Source of the DNA: Polynucleobacter asymbioticus QLW-P1DMWA-1
GTDB taxonomy: Bacteria; Pseudomonadota; Gammaproteobacteria; Burkholderiales; Burkholderiaceae
DNA: 64,000 nt
NCBI RefSeq assembly: GCF_000016345.1
Contig: NC_009379.1
Coordinates: 806,001 to 870,000, forward strand
Direction of reading: 5' to 3'
The stretch's first letter is position 1. The number at the start of each line of letters is the position of its first letter. The translations under genes were made by a program, and so were the position numbers. Below, one piece after another: positions 48,404-56,693 of the stretch. The notes below the pieces were generated by a model. That model searched no databases and was not told the DNA's origin. It saw nothing but the letters and a program-made list of their open reading frames with translations.

Positions 48404-49697
48404 GTCGCAAAAACGAATTGCGGTCGCCCTCAGTGGTGGCCTCGATTCGGTTGTATTGCTCGACACTGTTTGCAAAGCGCAAACAACATACAAAGACTCT
48501 CCCACAGAAATCTGGGCTTTTCATATTCATCATGGTTTGCAAAAGCCGGCGGATGATTGGCTTATCTTTTGCGAAAAGCTCGCAAAAAAATACAAGATTG
48601 GTTTTGACTTTCGCTTGCTACACCTCGCTCAAGATACAGATCAGGGTAATGTAGAGGCGAGAGCAAGGGCTGGGCGTTATGAGGCTTTAGCAGAGCTCTG
48701 TGTTGAGTATGGTATTGGGGATTTACTATTGGCGCACCATCAAAACGATCAAGCAGAAACAGTGTTGCTGCAATTGTTACGGGGTGCTGGCGTAGCCGGC
48801 TTATCTGGCATGCCTCATGAGCGCGAGCTTACTCATGATCAAAGCCGCATTACGCTTTGGCGCCCTTTACTGAATCAAAGCAGGGCTGAGTTAGAGGTCT
48901 ATGCAAAGGCAAATAAGCTTAAATGGATTGAAGATCCGAGCAATCAGAAGACTCAATTTCGTCGTAATGCAATTCGTAAGCAGATTATTCCTCGCTTAGA
49001 AAAAATTCAGCCAGCAGCAGTTGCTAATTTAGCGCGTAGTGCAAACCTCATGAGTGAAGCGCAAGCTTTGTTAGACCGACTCGCTAAAGAGGACGGTAAA
49101 TCAATACTACTTAAAGATGGCGTAGCGATAAAGCCATTACTCATTTTGGCTCAGTCGGATCTGGGAGCAGCCAATAATGTTGTGCGTTATTGGCTAAAAA
49201 CACATCAGTTGGGTATGCCTTCACAAGAACGCTTGCAAGCATGGTGGCTTGATTTACAAAATACAAGGCAAGATGCTCAGCTTGAGTGGCTTCATGATGG
49301 AGTGAGTCTGAGAGTATGGCGTGGCCACTTACAGGCCATCACCAAGACTTCTGGACGGTGGATTTTTCAAGCCATTCCTAGCAAAAGTCAAAGACTAGGC
49401 TTAGCTGCCGCATGGGTAAAAAATGCCCAAGAAAATGGACGGGTGGAGTTCCGCATGCGGTCTGGTTCAGAAAAAATCCAAATCAAACCCAATAGTCCAC
49501 GCAAAACCCTCAAAAACCTGTTCCAGGAGAGCGATATCCCGCCTTGGCAGCGTCAGGCACCTTTGCTCTATATCGAGGGCGATCTCATTGCTGTGGCTGG
49601 TATTGGCCCCAGCCATCCCCATCTAGTCAATTCTGGCGCGCGAGTTTGGCCGGAGTGGCAAGAGAGTGCTTTGCCGTTACAAAACCCTGTAAAATAA
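48369..49697 (+). CDS. tilS: tRNA(Ile)-lysidine synthase
   Basis: TilS converts C34 of the CAU tRNA-Ile to lysidine. The 442-residue protein has the PP-loop ATP motif [13 protein letters not shown] near residue 20, [20 protein letters not shown] and [16 protein letters not shown], then a C-terminal substrate-binding domain. It begins inside the accA end in another frame; a shorter start cannot be excluded because the overlap is 35 bp. Confidence 0.92.
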   Translation: MASSRKSQSKLKSQKRIAVALSGGLDSVVLLDTVCKAQTTYKDSPTEIWAFHIHHGLQKPADDWLIFCEKLAKKYKIGFDFRLLHLAQDTDQGNVEARARAGRYEALAELCVEYGIGDLLLAHHQNDQAETVLLQLLRGAGVAGLSGMPHERELTHDQSRITLWRPLLNQSRAELEVYAKANKLKWIEDPSNQKTQFRRNAIRKQIIPRLEKIQPAAVANLARSANLMSEAQALLDRLAKEDGKSILLKDGVAIKPLLILAQSDLGAANNVVRYWLKTHQLGMPSQERLQAWWLDLQNTRQDAQLEWLHDGVSLRVWRGHLQAITKTSGRWIFQAIPSKSQRLGLAAAWVKNAQENGRVEFRMRSGSEKIQIKPNSPRKTLKNLFQESDIPPWQRQAPLLYIEGDLIAVAGIGPSHPHLVNSGARVWPEWQESALPLQNPVK

Positions 49698-49747
49698 GGC
49701 CTTTTTAGATCCTCGGGAATGTATTTCTCGGTTAACAGACGGTTTTT

Positions 49748-50998
49748 ATGGCTCTTATCGTTCATAAATATGGCGGCACCTCAATGGGCTCGGTTGAGCG
49801 CATTGCAAATGTCGCTAAACGCGTAGCCAAATGGATGCGTGCTGGCCACCAAGTGGTGGTTGTACCTTCTGCTATGTCAGGCGAAACAAATCGCTTACTA
49901 GGCTTAGCAAAAGAAATTAATCCTGAAGCAAAACCGCGCGAGTTAGATCAAATTGCTTCTACTGGTGAGCAGGTCAGCTCTGGTTTATTGGCTCTTGCCT
50001 TGATGCGCGAAGGTATTGATGCGGTGAGTTATGCAGGATGGCAGGTAACCGTTCACACTGATTCAGCATTTACAAAAGCGCGCATTAAAAGCATTGATGA
50101 TCAAAAAATTCTGAATGATTTGAACGCTGGTCGTGCGGTAGTAGTGACTGGCTTTCAGGGCGTTGACCCAGATGGCAACATTACGACTTTAGGTCGCGGT
50201 GGTTCAGATACGTCGGCTGTAGCAATGGCCGCAGCCCTCAAGGCTGATGAATGCCTCATCTATACGGACGTAGATGGTGTTTACACCACTGACCCCCGTG
50301 TTTGTGAAGATGCACGTCGTTTAGATAAGATTACCTTCGAAGAGATGCTGGAAATGGCCAGCCTAGGTTCCAAGGTGTTGCAAATTCGTTCAGTAGAGTT
50401 TGCTGGTAAGTACAAAGTTAAAACCCGTGTTCTGTCTTCTTTGACAGATCCGTTGATGCCCCTTGATCAAGAGATGAAGTCGGGCACCTTGATTACATTT
50501 GAAGAGGACAGCACTATGGAAGCCGCCGTTATTTCTGGCATCGCCTTTGCGCGTGATGAAGCCAAAATTACCGTTTTGGGAGTTCCTGATCGCCCAGGTA
50601 TTGCTTATCAAATCTTGGGTCCGATCGCTGATGCGAATATTGATGTGGACATCATTATTCAAAACCAATCCGTAGAAGGTAAAACGGACTTTACCTTTAC
50701 AGTGCCTCGCGCTGACTATCAAAAAGCTTTGGATATTCTCAGAAACAATGTGCAAGCCCACATCGAAGCAAAAGAAATTTCTGGAGATCCAAAAGTTTCT
50801 AAGGTTTCAGTTGTTGGCGTTGGTATGCGTTCGCATGTTGGCATCGCTAGCAAAATGTTCCGTACCTTGTCAGAAGAGGGTATCAATATCGTGATGATCT
50901 CCACGAGTGAAATCAAGATTTCCGTTGTGATTGATGAGAAGTACATGGAATTGGCGGTACGTGCCTTACATAAGGCTTTTGAGCTAGATCAGAAGTAA
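49748..50998 (+). CDS. lysC: Aspartate kinase
   Basis: First enzyme of the aspartate family pathway (lysine, threonine, methionine), 416 residues. The kinase domain starts ALIVHKYGGTSMGSVERI and has GRGGSDTSAVAMAAALKADE. Two C-terminal ACT domains (ITVLGVPDRPGIAYQILG and VVGVGMRSHVGIASKMF) imply feedback inhibition by end products. Monofunctional type, without homoserine dehydrogenase. Confidence 0.95.
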   Translation: MALIVHKYGGTSMGSVERIANVAKRVAKWMRAGHQVVVVPSAMSGETNRLLGLAKEINPEAKPRELDQIASTGEQVSSGLLALALMREGIDAVSYAGWQVTVHTDSAFTKARIKSIDDQKILNDLNAGRAVVVTGFQGVDPDGNITTLGRGGSDTSAVAMAAALKADECLIYTDVDGVYTTDPRVCEDARRLDKITFEEMLEMASLGSKVLQIRSVEFAGKYKVKTRVLSSLTDPLMPLDQEMKSGTLITFEEDSTMEAAVISGIAFARDEAKITVLGVPDRPGIAYQILGPIADANIDVDIIIQNQSVEGKTDFTFTVPRADYQKALDILRNNVQAHIEAKEISGDPKVSKVSVVGVGMRSHVGIASKMFRTLSEEGINIVMISTSEIKISVVIDEKYMELAVRALHKAFELDQK

Positions 50999-51013
50999 GA
51001 AAAGAGCAAAAAC

Positions 51014-51047
51014 CCCTCAGAAACGGTTATCCGTTAAACTGTGGGGC
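51014..51047 (+). other. Two-stem hairpin between lysC and tRNA-Ser
   Basis: CCCCTCAG and CTGTGGGG (one mismatch) enclose an inner AACGG-TTAT-CCGTT stem. No T run follows. It could be the lysC transcript end or a processing site before the tRNA. Confidence 0.35.
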
Positions 51048-51067
51048 GTTGTAGTGGTAAGAAATAC

Positions 51068-51162
51068 GGAGACGTGGCCGAGCTGGTCGAAGGCACTCCC
51101 CTGCTAAGGGAGCATCGGGGCTAAAACTCTGATCGGAGGTTCGAATCCTCTCGTCTCCGCCA
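51068..51162 (+). tRNA. tRNA-Ser (GCT)
   Basis: A 95-base tRNA with a long variable arm: acceptor GGAGACG pairs with CGTCTCC, anticodon stem CTCCC/GGGAG with loop CTGCTAA (anticodon GCT), T loop TTCGAAT, discriminator G and encoded CCA. Its last 14 bases are repeated at 54846-54859, marking the attachment site of the adjacent islet. Confidence 0.97.
51149..51162 (+). repeat. attL-like core repeat within tRNA-Ser
   Basis: TCTCGTCTCCGCCA, identical to 54846-54859 and in the same orientation. It forms the 3' acceptor strand and CCA end of the tRNA gene. Confidence 0.8.
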
Positions 51163-51209
51163 GCACTTTTGGCATTTTTTCTTCTTTTTACCATGCGCAA
51201 TATAGACTT

Positions 51210-51232
51210 AGCCCCCTAACCGGGGCTTTTTC
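51210..51232 (+). terminator. Terminator downstream of tRNA-Ser
   Basis: AGCCCC and GGGGCT form a 6-bp stem around CTAACC, followed by TTTTTC. It lies inside the islet border, so it was probably brought in by the element. Confidence 0.75.
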
Positions 51233-51245
51233 TTTATCACTCCCG

Positions 51246-51264
51246 CTTACCAGTATGCTTACCA
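51246..51264. repeat. Paired CTTACCA arm-like repeats, left end
   Basis: CTTACCA occurs at 51246-51252 and 51258-51264, 12 bp apart start to start. A 14-bp block TCCCGCTTACCAGT (51241-51254) is identical to 54713-54726 at the other end. Such short direct repeats near both ends are consistent with arm-type integrase binding sites. Confidence 0.5.
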
Positions 51265-51402
51265 CCCAAACAATATGTGATTGCAAATATGTGGCTAATA
51301 CCAATTAAGCTAACAATCGCTTATTACATCCTGATGGCATGGTTAATTAATTGAATACACTAGATTTCAATATAAAAGCCAAGATCGCGTCTTATCCAAT
51401 TT

Positions 51403-52170
51403 ATGAAACTTCATGTACTGAGTGATTTGCATCTAGAGTTTGCTGACTTTACCCCCGTATCAAATACAGCAGATGTCATTGTCCTGGCGGGTGATATCGG
51501 CCTTCGCGCGGAAGGTGTAACTTGGGCCAGGAAATCTTTTCCGGATCAAGAAATTATTTATGTGGCTGGCAACCATGAATTCTATGGCTCTCAGCGTTCT
51601 CATGTCATTGAGGACATCCAAAATACATGCGCAGAAAACGGCATTCATTTCCTAGATGACGATGGGATTGAGCTTCATGATCCCCAATCAAATACTCCCG
51701 TCCGTTTTTTAGGGGCTACGTTATGGACGGACTTTTTATTATTTGGCGAAGATCTTAAATCTAAATGCTTATCGTATGGCGAGCTTTACTTAAATGACTT
51801 CAGAAGAATCCGTGACGGAGGCAGAAATTTTTCTCCAAAAAAGTCTATCCAATTGCATGAAAAGTCACTGGCTTGGCTGCAAAAAGAATTAGAGAATCCG
51901 TTTGATGGCAAGACGGTAGTGGTTACCCATCACCTACCTTCAATGATATCGGTTGCACAGCGCTATAAGCCCGATCTACTATCCGCCTGTTTTGCCTCCG
52001 AGTTAGCGCATCTCTTTGGAAAGATGTCTTTATGGATTCATGGGCATACGCATGATTCCTGTGATTATCAAACGAATGGCACTAGAGTGGTTTGTAATCC
52101 TCGCGGTTATGTGCGATCTAACCATGCTGAGAACCCAGCATTTAATCCATCTTTAATAATTGAAATCTAG
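51403..52170 (+). CDS. Calcineurin-like metallophosphoesterase (islet cargo)
   Basis: Protein of 255 residues with the metallophosphoesterase blocks LHVLSDLHLEF, VLAGDIGLRAEG, VAGNHEFYGS, VTHHLPSM and HGHTHDSCDY in order, so the two-metal site is intact. Targets of this family range from nucleotides to phosphoproteins and cannot be named here. It lies inside the tRNA-Ser islet, in opposite direction to the HipBA pair, with its own upstream region of about 140 bp after the arm-like repeats. Confidence 0.88.
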   Translation: MKLHVLSDLHLEFADFTPVSNTADVIVLAGDIGLRAEGVTWARKSFPDQEIIYVAGNHEFYGSQRSHVIEDIQNTCAENGIHFLDDDGIELHDPQSNTPVRFLGATLWTDFLLFGEDLKSKCLSYGELYLNDFRRIRDGGRNFSPKKSIQLHEKSLAWLQKELENPFDGKTVVVTHHLPSMISVAQRYKPDLLSACFASELAHLFGKMSLWIHGHTHDSCDYQTNGTRVVCNPRGYVRSNHAENPAFNPSLIIEI

Positions 52171-52199
52171 TGACCCACCATACGCTTCATAATAAGCGC

Positions 52200-53507
52200 T
52201 TAGTTTTTGGCTAGGGTCTTGATTAATTCAGGGCTGCAAATATCATCGATACGCCTAAAGGCTAGAGAGATTCCTTCGATTTGATCTGCAACAATTCCAA
52301 GGCTTTCAAAGTGCGTTTTCCATTGCCTGGTTACTCGCCATACGCGATCGATAATGGAGCTTGCTTGCTGCGCAGATAGGCCGAAGCGCTCTTTAGCACC
52401 GTAGGCATTATCGAGCGTGGCCAATTTACCTTGAGGTCCAACGCCTAGATGTTGATAACGCTCACTTGCAATGACCGCATGAGGCATCACATCATAGAGT
52501 GGACTTAGACTCCAGCCTTTAAGCTTATGATTCCATAAGAATGCATGATTGCGTAGATGATCATCATCGTTACTAACAAAAATATTAAAGATCATGCGTG
52601 CATATAGTTCTTCAATATCAGCTTTGACTGTTTGAACCACGCAATATCTGCGGATGGTATCCGCAATATCCATATAGCTTTTTGTGTTGGATTCTGATTC
52701 GTGACAGGCAACTAAGGTGAGGGCGCTAACGACATGATGACGAATTTCTACTGGCCGAGCAAAAGCAGTCCAAGAGCGATCAAAGCGTTTGACCATCAAC
52801 ACTTTTTTCTTGCCAACTTGTTCTAATTGAGTTTGCGCTACATTAAGACCGGCTAACTGCGCAAGTTTGAGTGTGGCGTATTCAATGCTCGGCACATCTA
52901 AAGCGCCATCATTGTTGCCTGGAAACTTAGCCATCCATAAAATGTTTTCATCATCGCGCACGCTTGCCTTAGGGCGCATGCCCCCAAGACCGCTACCCAC
53001 AATCAAAATTCTGGATAGTGCTTCTGATACTGGCAAGCCCGCCTCAATCTTTTGCGCACCCTCGAGTACGTATGACAGATTGTGTATACTTTCGTGAGCA
53101 GGGCACTCCTCTTGATCTAAAGAAGATCGAATGTCTAAAGCCCCAACACGATCACTACCTGCTTCGAGTAGATAGGTTGATTCTGGAAGGCTATTGGCTG
53201 GAACCTTAAGCCTAGCTTCAATCACTCTTCTTCCCCAGGAATCAGGAGCAGCATCCCGAATTCCACCAAAGGCCTCTAAGCCATTAGGTGGAACGAGGCG
53301 TTTGCCTTTGATCTCTCTTTTATTCCTAAGACTAAGGGCGACTGGATCCACTTCTTGTGCGTTGCTCCTATCTAAGTAACGCAAGCCATAAGCAAATGAT
53401 GAGGCAATAAGTCTTGAGCCTTCCTCATCTACTTGCAGTTGTCCTGCTGGTACAAATTCACCATCAAGATTGGCAAAGACAAAAAGATCCTTAGTGGTAT
53501 TGGCCAT
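52200..53507 (-). CDS. HipA-family serine/threonine kinase toxin
   Basis: Protein of 435 residues with the HipA layout: N-terminal HipS-like subdomain (FVFANLDGEFVPAGQLQVDE), GMRPKASVRDDENILWMAKF with the ATP-binding loop and lysine, SNDDHLRNHAFLW as catalytic loop and LSPLYDVMPH as metal-binding segment. E. coli HipA phosphorylates glutamyl-tRNA synthetase and causes persistence; the target here is unknown. Its ATG overlaps the stop of the HTH gene by one base (TGATG), the typical coupled antitoxin-toxin order. The kinase motifs look intact. Confidence 0.88.
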   Translation of the reverse strand: MANTTKDLFVFANLDGEFVPAGQLQVDEEGSRLIASSFAYGLRYLDRSNAQEVDPVALSLRNKREIKGKRLVPPNGLEAFGGIRDAAPDSWGRRVIEARLKVPANSLPESTYLLEAGSDRVGALDIRSSLDQEECPAHESIHNLSYVLEGAQKIEAGLPVSEALSRILIVGSGLGGMRPKASVRDDENILWMAKFPGNNDGALDVPSIEYATLKLAQLAGLNVAQTQLEQVGKKKVLMVKRFDRSWTAFARPVEIRHHVVSALTLVACHESESNTKSYMDIADTIRRYCVVQTVKADIEELYARMIFNIFVSNDDDHLRNHAFLWNHKLKGWSLSPLYDVMPHAVIASERYQHLGVGPQGKLATLDNAYGAKERFGLSAQQASSIIDRVWRVTRQWKTHFESLGIVADQIEGISLAFRRIDDICSPELIKTLAKN

Positions 53508-53863
53508 CAGAAATCAAGCGCTTTCATTTCCGCTGCACTTAAATCACGCACGCGTTGTGGACGTGAGCGACGCTCTAAAGCAATGATCGCAGGATCATCT
53601 CCGCTTAATAGTTGCAATAAGTTCATGCCTGGAGCAATTGCATCTAAGTAACGCAAGAGCGCGCCAATGGCTACACCAGGATCACCCTTTTCAATGCGCT
53701 GTGCAGTAGCGCGAGATAGGCCGGCACGGACTGCTGCTTCACCTTGGCGAACACGACGCGCAAGACGCAAAGAAACAAGGCATTGCGCTATTTCAGCGGA
53801 TTGGCCAAGTTGCTTTGATGCTAGGGTCAGTTCTTGATCTACGCGCATAGTTGCCTCATGCAT
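53507..53863 (-). CDS. HipB-like HTH antitoxin/repressor
   Basis: Protein of 118 residues with an XRE-type HTH (about residues 28-62: LVSLRLARRVRQGEAAVRAG, then LSRATAQRIEKGDPGVAIG). The position directly upstream of and overlapping the HipA-like gene marks it as the antitoxin. A start at residue 6 (MRVDQELTLAS) is equally possible. A good promoter (53884-53912) and two dyads lie just upstream, so autoregulation is expected. Confidence 0.85.
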   Translation of the reverse strand: MHEATMRVDQELTLASKQLGQSAEIAQCLVSLRLARRVRQGEAAVRAGLSRATAQRIEKGDPGVAIGALLRYLDAIAPGMNLLQLLSGDDPAIIALERRSRPQRVRDLSAAEMKALDF

Positions 53864-53883
53864 TTTGTTAAGTATGAGGCGTT

Positions 53884-53912
53884 AATATACCTGTTTATAC
53901 GCTATAGGTCAA
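53884..53912 (-). promoter_or_regulatory. Promoter of the HipBA-like operon
   Basis: On the minus strand TTGACC, 17 bp, TATATT: five of six at -35 and five of six at -10. Transcription would begin near 53877, about 14 bp before the first ATG or 29 bp before the alternative one. Confidence 0.65.
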
Positions 53913-53919
53913 TAAATAT

Positions 53920-53935
53920 GACTCATAAATAAGTC
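53920..53935. promoter_or_regulatory. Dyad operator candidate 1 of hipBA
   Basis: GACTCATAAATAAGTC, a near palindrome sharing GACT-ATA-ATAAGTC positions with the perfect dyad 31 bp further upstream. It lies just upstream of the -35 box and may bind the HipB-like protein. Confidence 0.5.
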
Positions 53936-53950
53936 TTTAAGTATTTTAAT

Positions 53951-53966
53951 GACTTATATATAAGTC
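53951..53966. promoter_or_regulatory. Dyad operator candidate 2 of hipBA
   Basis: GACTTATATATAAGTC is a perfect 16-bp palindrome. The two dyads are spaced 31 bp start to start, about three helical turns, which favours cooperative binding on one DNA face. Confidence 0.55.
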
Positions 53967-54007
53967 TTTTAATGGTTTACAGTAGAAAATTTAGGCTTGT
54001 AATTCCG

Positions 54008-54699
54008 TCAAAGGGACACCTCTTTACCGGACAGATTCTCCATGCGTTTTTCTATAAAGCCCTCCCAGTCGCTCATCAAGCAAACCCGTTTTTCTAGCTG
54101 ATCTTGCCTTCTATAGGCCGCTTCTACCTTATTCTGAATCGTATGCGCTAAAGCTAACTCAACAGTCTCATTCGAGTATTCAGTAGTCTCGGCAGCCCAG
54201 TCACGAAATGTTGATTTAAAACCATGTGGCACAAAGTCTGCGTACTTAGGCATCTTTCTCATCATGGAGAGCAGAGCCATATTGGATAGAGCGCGCTCCT
54301 TATGGAGAGAGCTAGGGAATAAATAAGAGTTCACTCTGATTGTCTTCAGATAGTCGAGGATTCCTTTACGCCCAATTTCTTTTCTTGGTGCTGGTCAATG
54401 GGATCAAGCCCATCAAAAATGGCTCTTCTGAGGCCTAAAGACTTTTGTCTGGCATTGGCTAATGAGCAAATATCAAGAGATCCCAGACCCATTGCCCGTC
54501 TTTTGCCGCTAACTAGACTGGTAAACCTATAGAGCCAACTTCGGGAAGGTTCGTCGGAGCCCGCGAATACTCTCAAGTACAAACCCCTTGTTTCTAGGTC
54601 GGCATACCATCTTGGTTGGTGAATGGCGAGAATCCCTCTGGCTGTAAATCTGGTGAGTTTTAGCCCTTTTATTTCTCGTCCGCCATTACTTATGCCCAT
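54008..54699 (-). pseudogene. Tyrosine integrase remnant (P4-like), internal deletion
   Basis: Two minus-strand pieces in gene order: 54699-54346 encodes an N-terminal integrase arm-binding domain (GLKLTRFTARGILAIHQPRWYADLE-like, with GLYLRVFAGSDEPSRSWLYR), and 54334-54008 encodes a C-terminal catalytic part (PHGFKSTFRDWAAETTEYSN, LALAHTIQNKVEAAYRR with the catalytic tyrosine). Together they give about 225 residues against roughly 400 in intact relatives, so the core-binding middle with the first catalytic arginine is missing and the frame is broken between them. It lies next to the distal attachment repeat, the normal integrase position. Confidence 0.82.
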
Positions 54700-54705
54700 A
54701 ATTTT

Positions 54706-54724
54706 CTTACCATCCCGCTTACCA
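54706..54724. repeat. Paired CTTACCA arm-like repeats, right end
   Basis: CTTACCA at 54706-54712 and 54718-54724, again 12 bp apart, directly upstream of the integrase remnant start. It repeats the arrangement at 51246-51264 in the same orientation. Confidence 0.5.
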
Positions 54725-54726
54725 GT

Positions 54727-55043
54727 GAAACATGGATTTTAGTAAGCTGAAATGGGTTGCTCGGGAGTAGGGTCTACCTTTTAAGCCATATGGGAAAAGG
54801 GTTTAATGGACATTGGTAGACTTGACAGGAGGGTCAAAATCTAGATCTCGTCTCCGCCAAGTATGTATCGAAAATAGGGCTCTCGAGCCATTTTTCTTTG
54901 CCCGTTAAACCAATGCCATAATGAGGAATTATTCATCCACCCTCAATATTGTCGGGTTGTAGAGGTGGTTGGGAATAATGAACCTACATACACTTTTAGC
55001 AATGTAATTTAGATTGATATGGTTTTGATGACCGAGTACTGGA
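54727..55043. other. Gene-free end of the islet and upstream region of the RND operon
   Basis: No gene is visible. It holds inverted repeats GTCTACC (54772-54778) and GGTAGAC (54815-54821), a TTGAC-AGGAGG-GTCAA dyad at 54822-54837, and the distal 14-bp attachment repeat at 54846-54859. The remaining 184 bp before the efflux operon should contain its promoter, but I see no convincing -35/-10 pair. Confidence 0.5.
54846..54859 (+). repeat. attR-like core repeat
   Basis: TCTCGTCTCCGCCA, identical to the 3' end of tRNA-Ser at 51149-51162 and in direct orientation. It defines the far border of the islet. Confidence 0.8.
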
Positions 55044-56693
55044 ATGTTGCCTAAAAAATCAATCATCTATCTATTCATTCTCGGCTGCACTTTAGTGTTG
55101 TCAGGTTGTTTTATGGTGGGACCAGATTTTTCAAGACCATCGGTGAAGGCTGGTGATCAATATCAGGCAACTGCGAAAACCCAATTTACAGAATCGCTGG
55201 GCGAAAACTCTAATCAAATTTTAGATCCCGTAGAGTGGTGGCAAAGTTTCAATGATCCTACCCTCAATGCATTACTCAAGCAGGCTGCGTCTCAAAACCT
55301 AACACTCCAACAAGCGGCTATACGAATCTATCAGTTACAGGCGCAACTTGGGGTAACTGATGCAACCATATTGCCAACCGTTGCGCTGAGTGGTTCTTAT
55401 GCCAACACCCGCAATAGCAATTTGCAAGAAATTACCAATAGCCCCGGCAACCTGGTATTTAACAATGCCGTAGTTCAACTCAATTGGGAATTAGATTTTT
55501 GGGGTAAAGCTAGGCGCGGCATTGAAAGTTCTTTGAACTCCTATATGTCTGGAGTGGCTGCTTTTTATTCGGCTGATGTTTCTATTAGTGCGGACGTCGC
55601 AAATACCTATATCAATATCCGTAATAACGAAGAGCTGATCGCGGTCGCCACAACAAATCTTGCGCTGCAAAAGGAAAGCTTGCGTATTGCAGGCGCACGA
55701 TTTAAGTATGGTGCGACCTCTATGTTAGATCTTAGCCAAGCCCAGGCGCAGTATGAGCAAACTAAGGCGCAGATCCCAGCTTTGATTGCGAGCCTCAAGA
55801 AAACACAACACGCCATGAGTATTTTATTGGGCGAACCTCCAGATTATTATGAGAAAACCTACGGCAATACCAAGGGTTCACTTAAGCCACCAACCGAGTT
55901 AGGCGTGGGTATGCCAAGGGATTTATTGCGCCGCCGCCCAGATGTACTACAAGCTGAATTTGCTGCGGCAGCCCAATCCTCTTTGATCGGTGTTAATAAA
56001 GCACAACTTTTCCCCACCTTTACCTTGGGGGGCAATTTTGGATATGCAAACTCTAATTTTGGTGGTGGATCTACAGGTAGTTTATTTAGCTGGGCGAATA
56101 ACTCAACTGGTATTTCAGCCGGCCTCTCTTTACCCTTGTTTTATCGAGGCGCAATAGTCGATCAGGTACGCGTACAAGATGCCGTATTCCAGCAAAGTAT
56201 TTTGGCATATCAAAATCTAGTTCTTAACGCGCAAAAAGAGGTTGAGGATTCCCTTATCGCAATTTCAACCTCTAAGAGTTCTGTGGAAGACTATACCCGC
56301 GGGGTTATTGCTGCCAAGAGTGCCGCTGATATGGCTTTAGAGCGATATAAAGCTGGCCAAAATGACTACAACACAGTGATCGTTGCTCAGCAATCATTAT
56401 TGAGTATTCAAAACTCTTTAGTGCAAACAAAGTCCAACGAGCTTATCGGATATGTCGGCGCATTTAAGGCGCTAGGGGGCGGCTGGTCTGCTGATATGAC
56501 GCCGCCTAAATTACCTGTAAGCACTGTTGCTGAAATGACTGAACGTACAGATTGGGGTAATGTCCTCACAAAGACTGGTGAACCGCTGAATGTTCAAACT
56601 GGCAAGTTGCTTCTGCCGAAACAAGATGCTCCCGCTGAAGGGCTAGCTCCAATTAAATCTACAACACCGACTCAGGGAAGTGCTGCGCCATGA
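55044..56693 (+). CDS. RND efflux outer-membrane lipoprotein, NodT/OprM family
   Basis: Outer-membrane channel of a tripartite efflux pump, 549 residues. The signal peptide ends in lipobox LVLSGC (about residue 22) followed by MVGPDFSRP, the typical NodT start. Two OEP repeats contain VEWWQSFNDPTLNALLKQAASQN-like (WWQSFNDPTLNALL) and RPDVLQAEFAAAAQSSLIGV. A Pro/Thr-rich tail of about 70 residues extends past the usual end. Its last four bases overlap the next gene, so the three pump genes are one operon. Confidence 0.92.
   Translation: MLPKKSIIYLFILGCTLVLSGCFMVGPDFSRPSVKAGDQYQATAKTQFTESLGENSNQILDPVEWWQSFNDPTLNALLKQAASQNLTLQQAAIRIYQLQAQLGVTDATILPTVALSGSYANTRNSNLQEITNSPGNLVFNNAVVQLNWELDFWGKARRGIESSLNSYMSGVAAFYSADVSISADVANTYINIRNNEELIAVATTNLALQKESLRIAGARFKYGATSMLDLSQAQAQYEQTKAQIPALIASLKKTQHAMSILLGEPPDYYEKTYGNTKGSLKPPTELGVGMPRDLLRRRPDVLQAEFAAAAQSSLIGVNKAQLFPTFTLGGNFGYANSNFGGGSTGSLFSWANNSTGISAGLSLPLFYRGAIVDQVRVQDAVFQQSILAYQNLVLNAQKEVEDSLIAISTSKSSVEDYTRGVIAAKSAADMALERYKAGQNDYNTVIVAQQSLLSIQNSLVQTKSNELIGYVGAFKALGGGWSADMTPPKLPVSTVAEMTERTDWGNVLTKTGEPLNVQTGKLLLPKQDAPAEGLAPIKSTTPTQGSAAP

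Larger units (their letters stand above)
51149..54859. mobile_element. 3.7-kb integrated islet at tRNA-Ser(GCT), integrase decayed
   Basis: The exact 14-bp sequence TCTCGTCTCCGCCA occurs as the 3' end of tRNA-Ser and again at 54846-54859, the hallmark of tyrosine-integrase insertion that restores the tRNA. Between the copies lie a metallophosphoesterase gene, a HipBA-type pair and, on the minus strand next to the distal copy, pieces of a P4-like integrase. Paired CTTACCA repeats occur near both ends. The integrase is broken, so the islet is probably immobile unless helped in trans. Downstream genes (RND operon) lie outside these borders. Confidence 0.8.

Noticed and set aside
51014..51047. 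Promoter for tRNA-Ser
   Set aside because: TAAACT could be a -10, but nothing like a -35 stands at 16-18 bp; the symmetry fits a hairpin better.
54008..54699. Two integrase pieces as two separate genes
   Set aside because: They match the two ends of one family protein in the right order on the same strand, so a single broken gene is the simpler reading.
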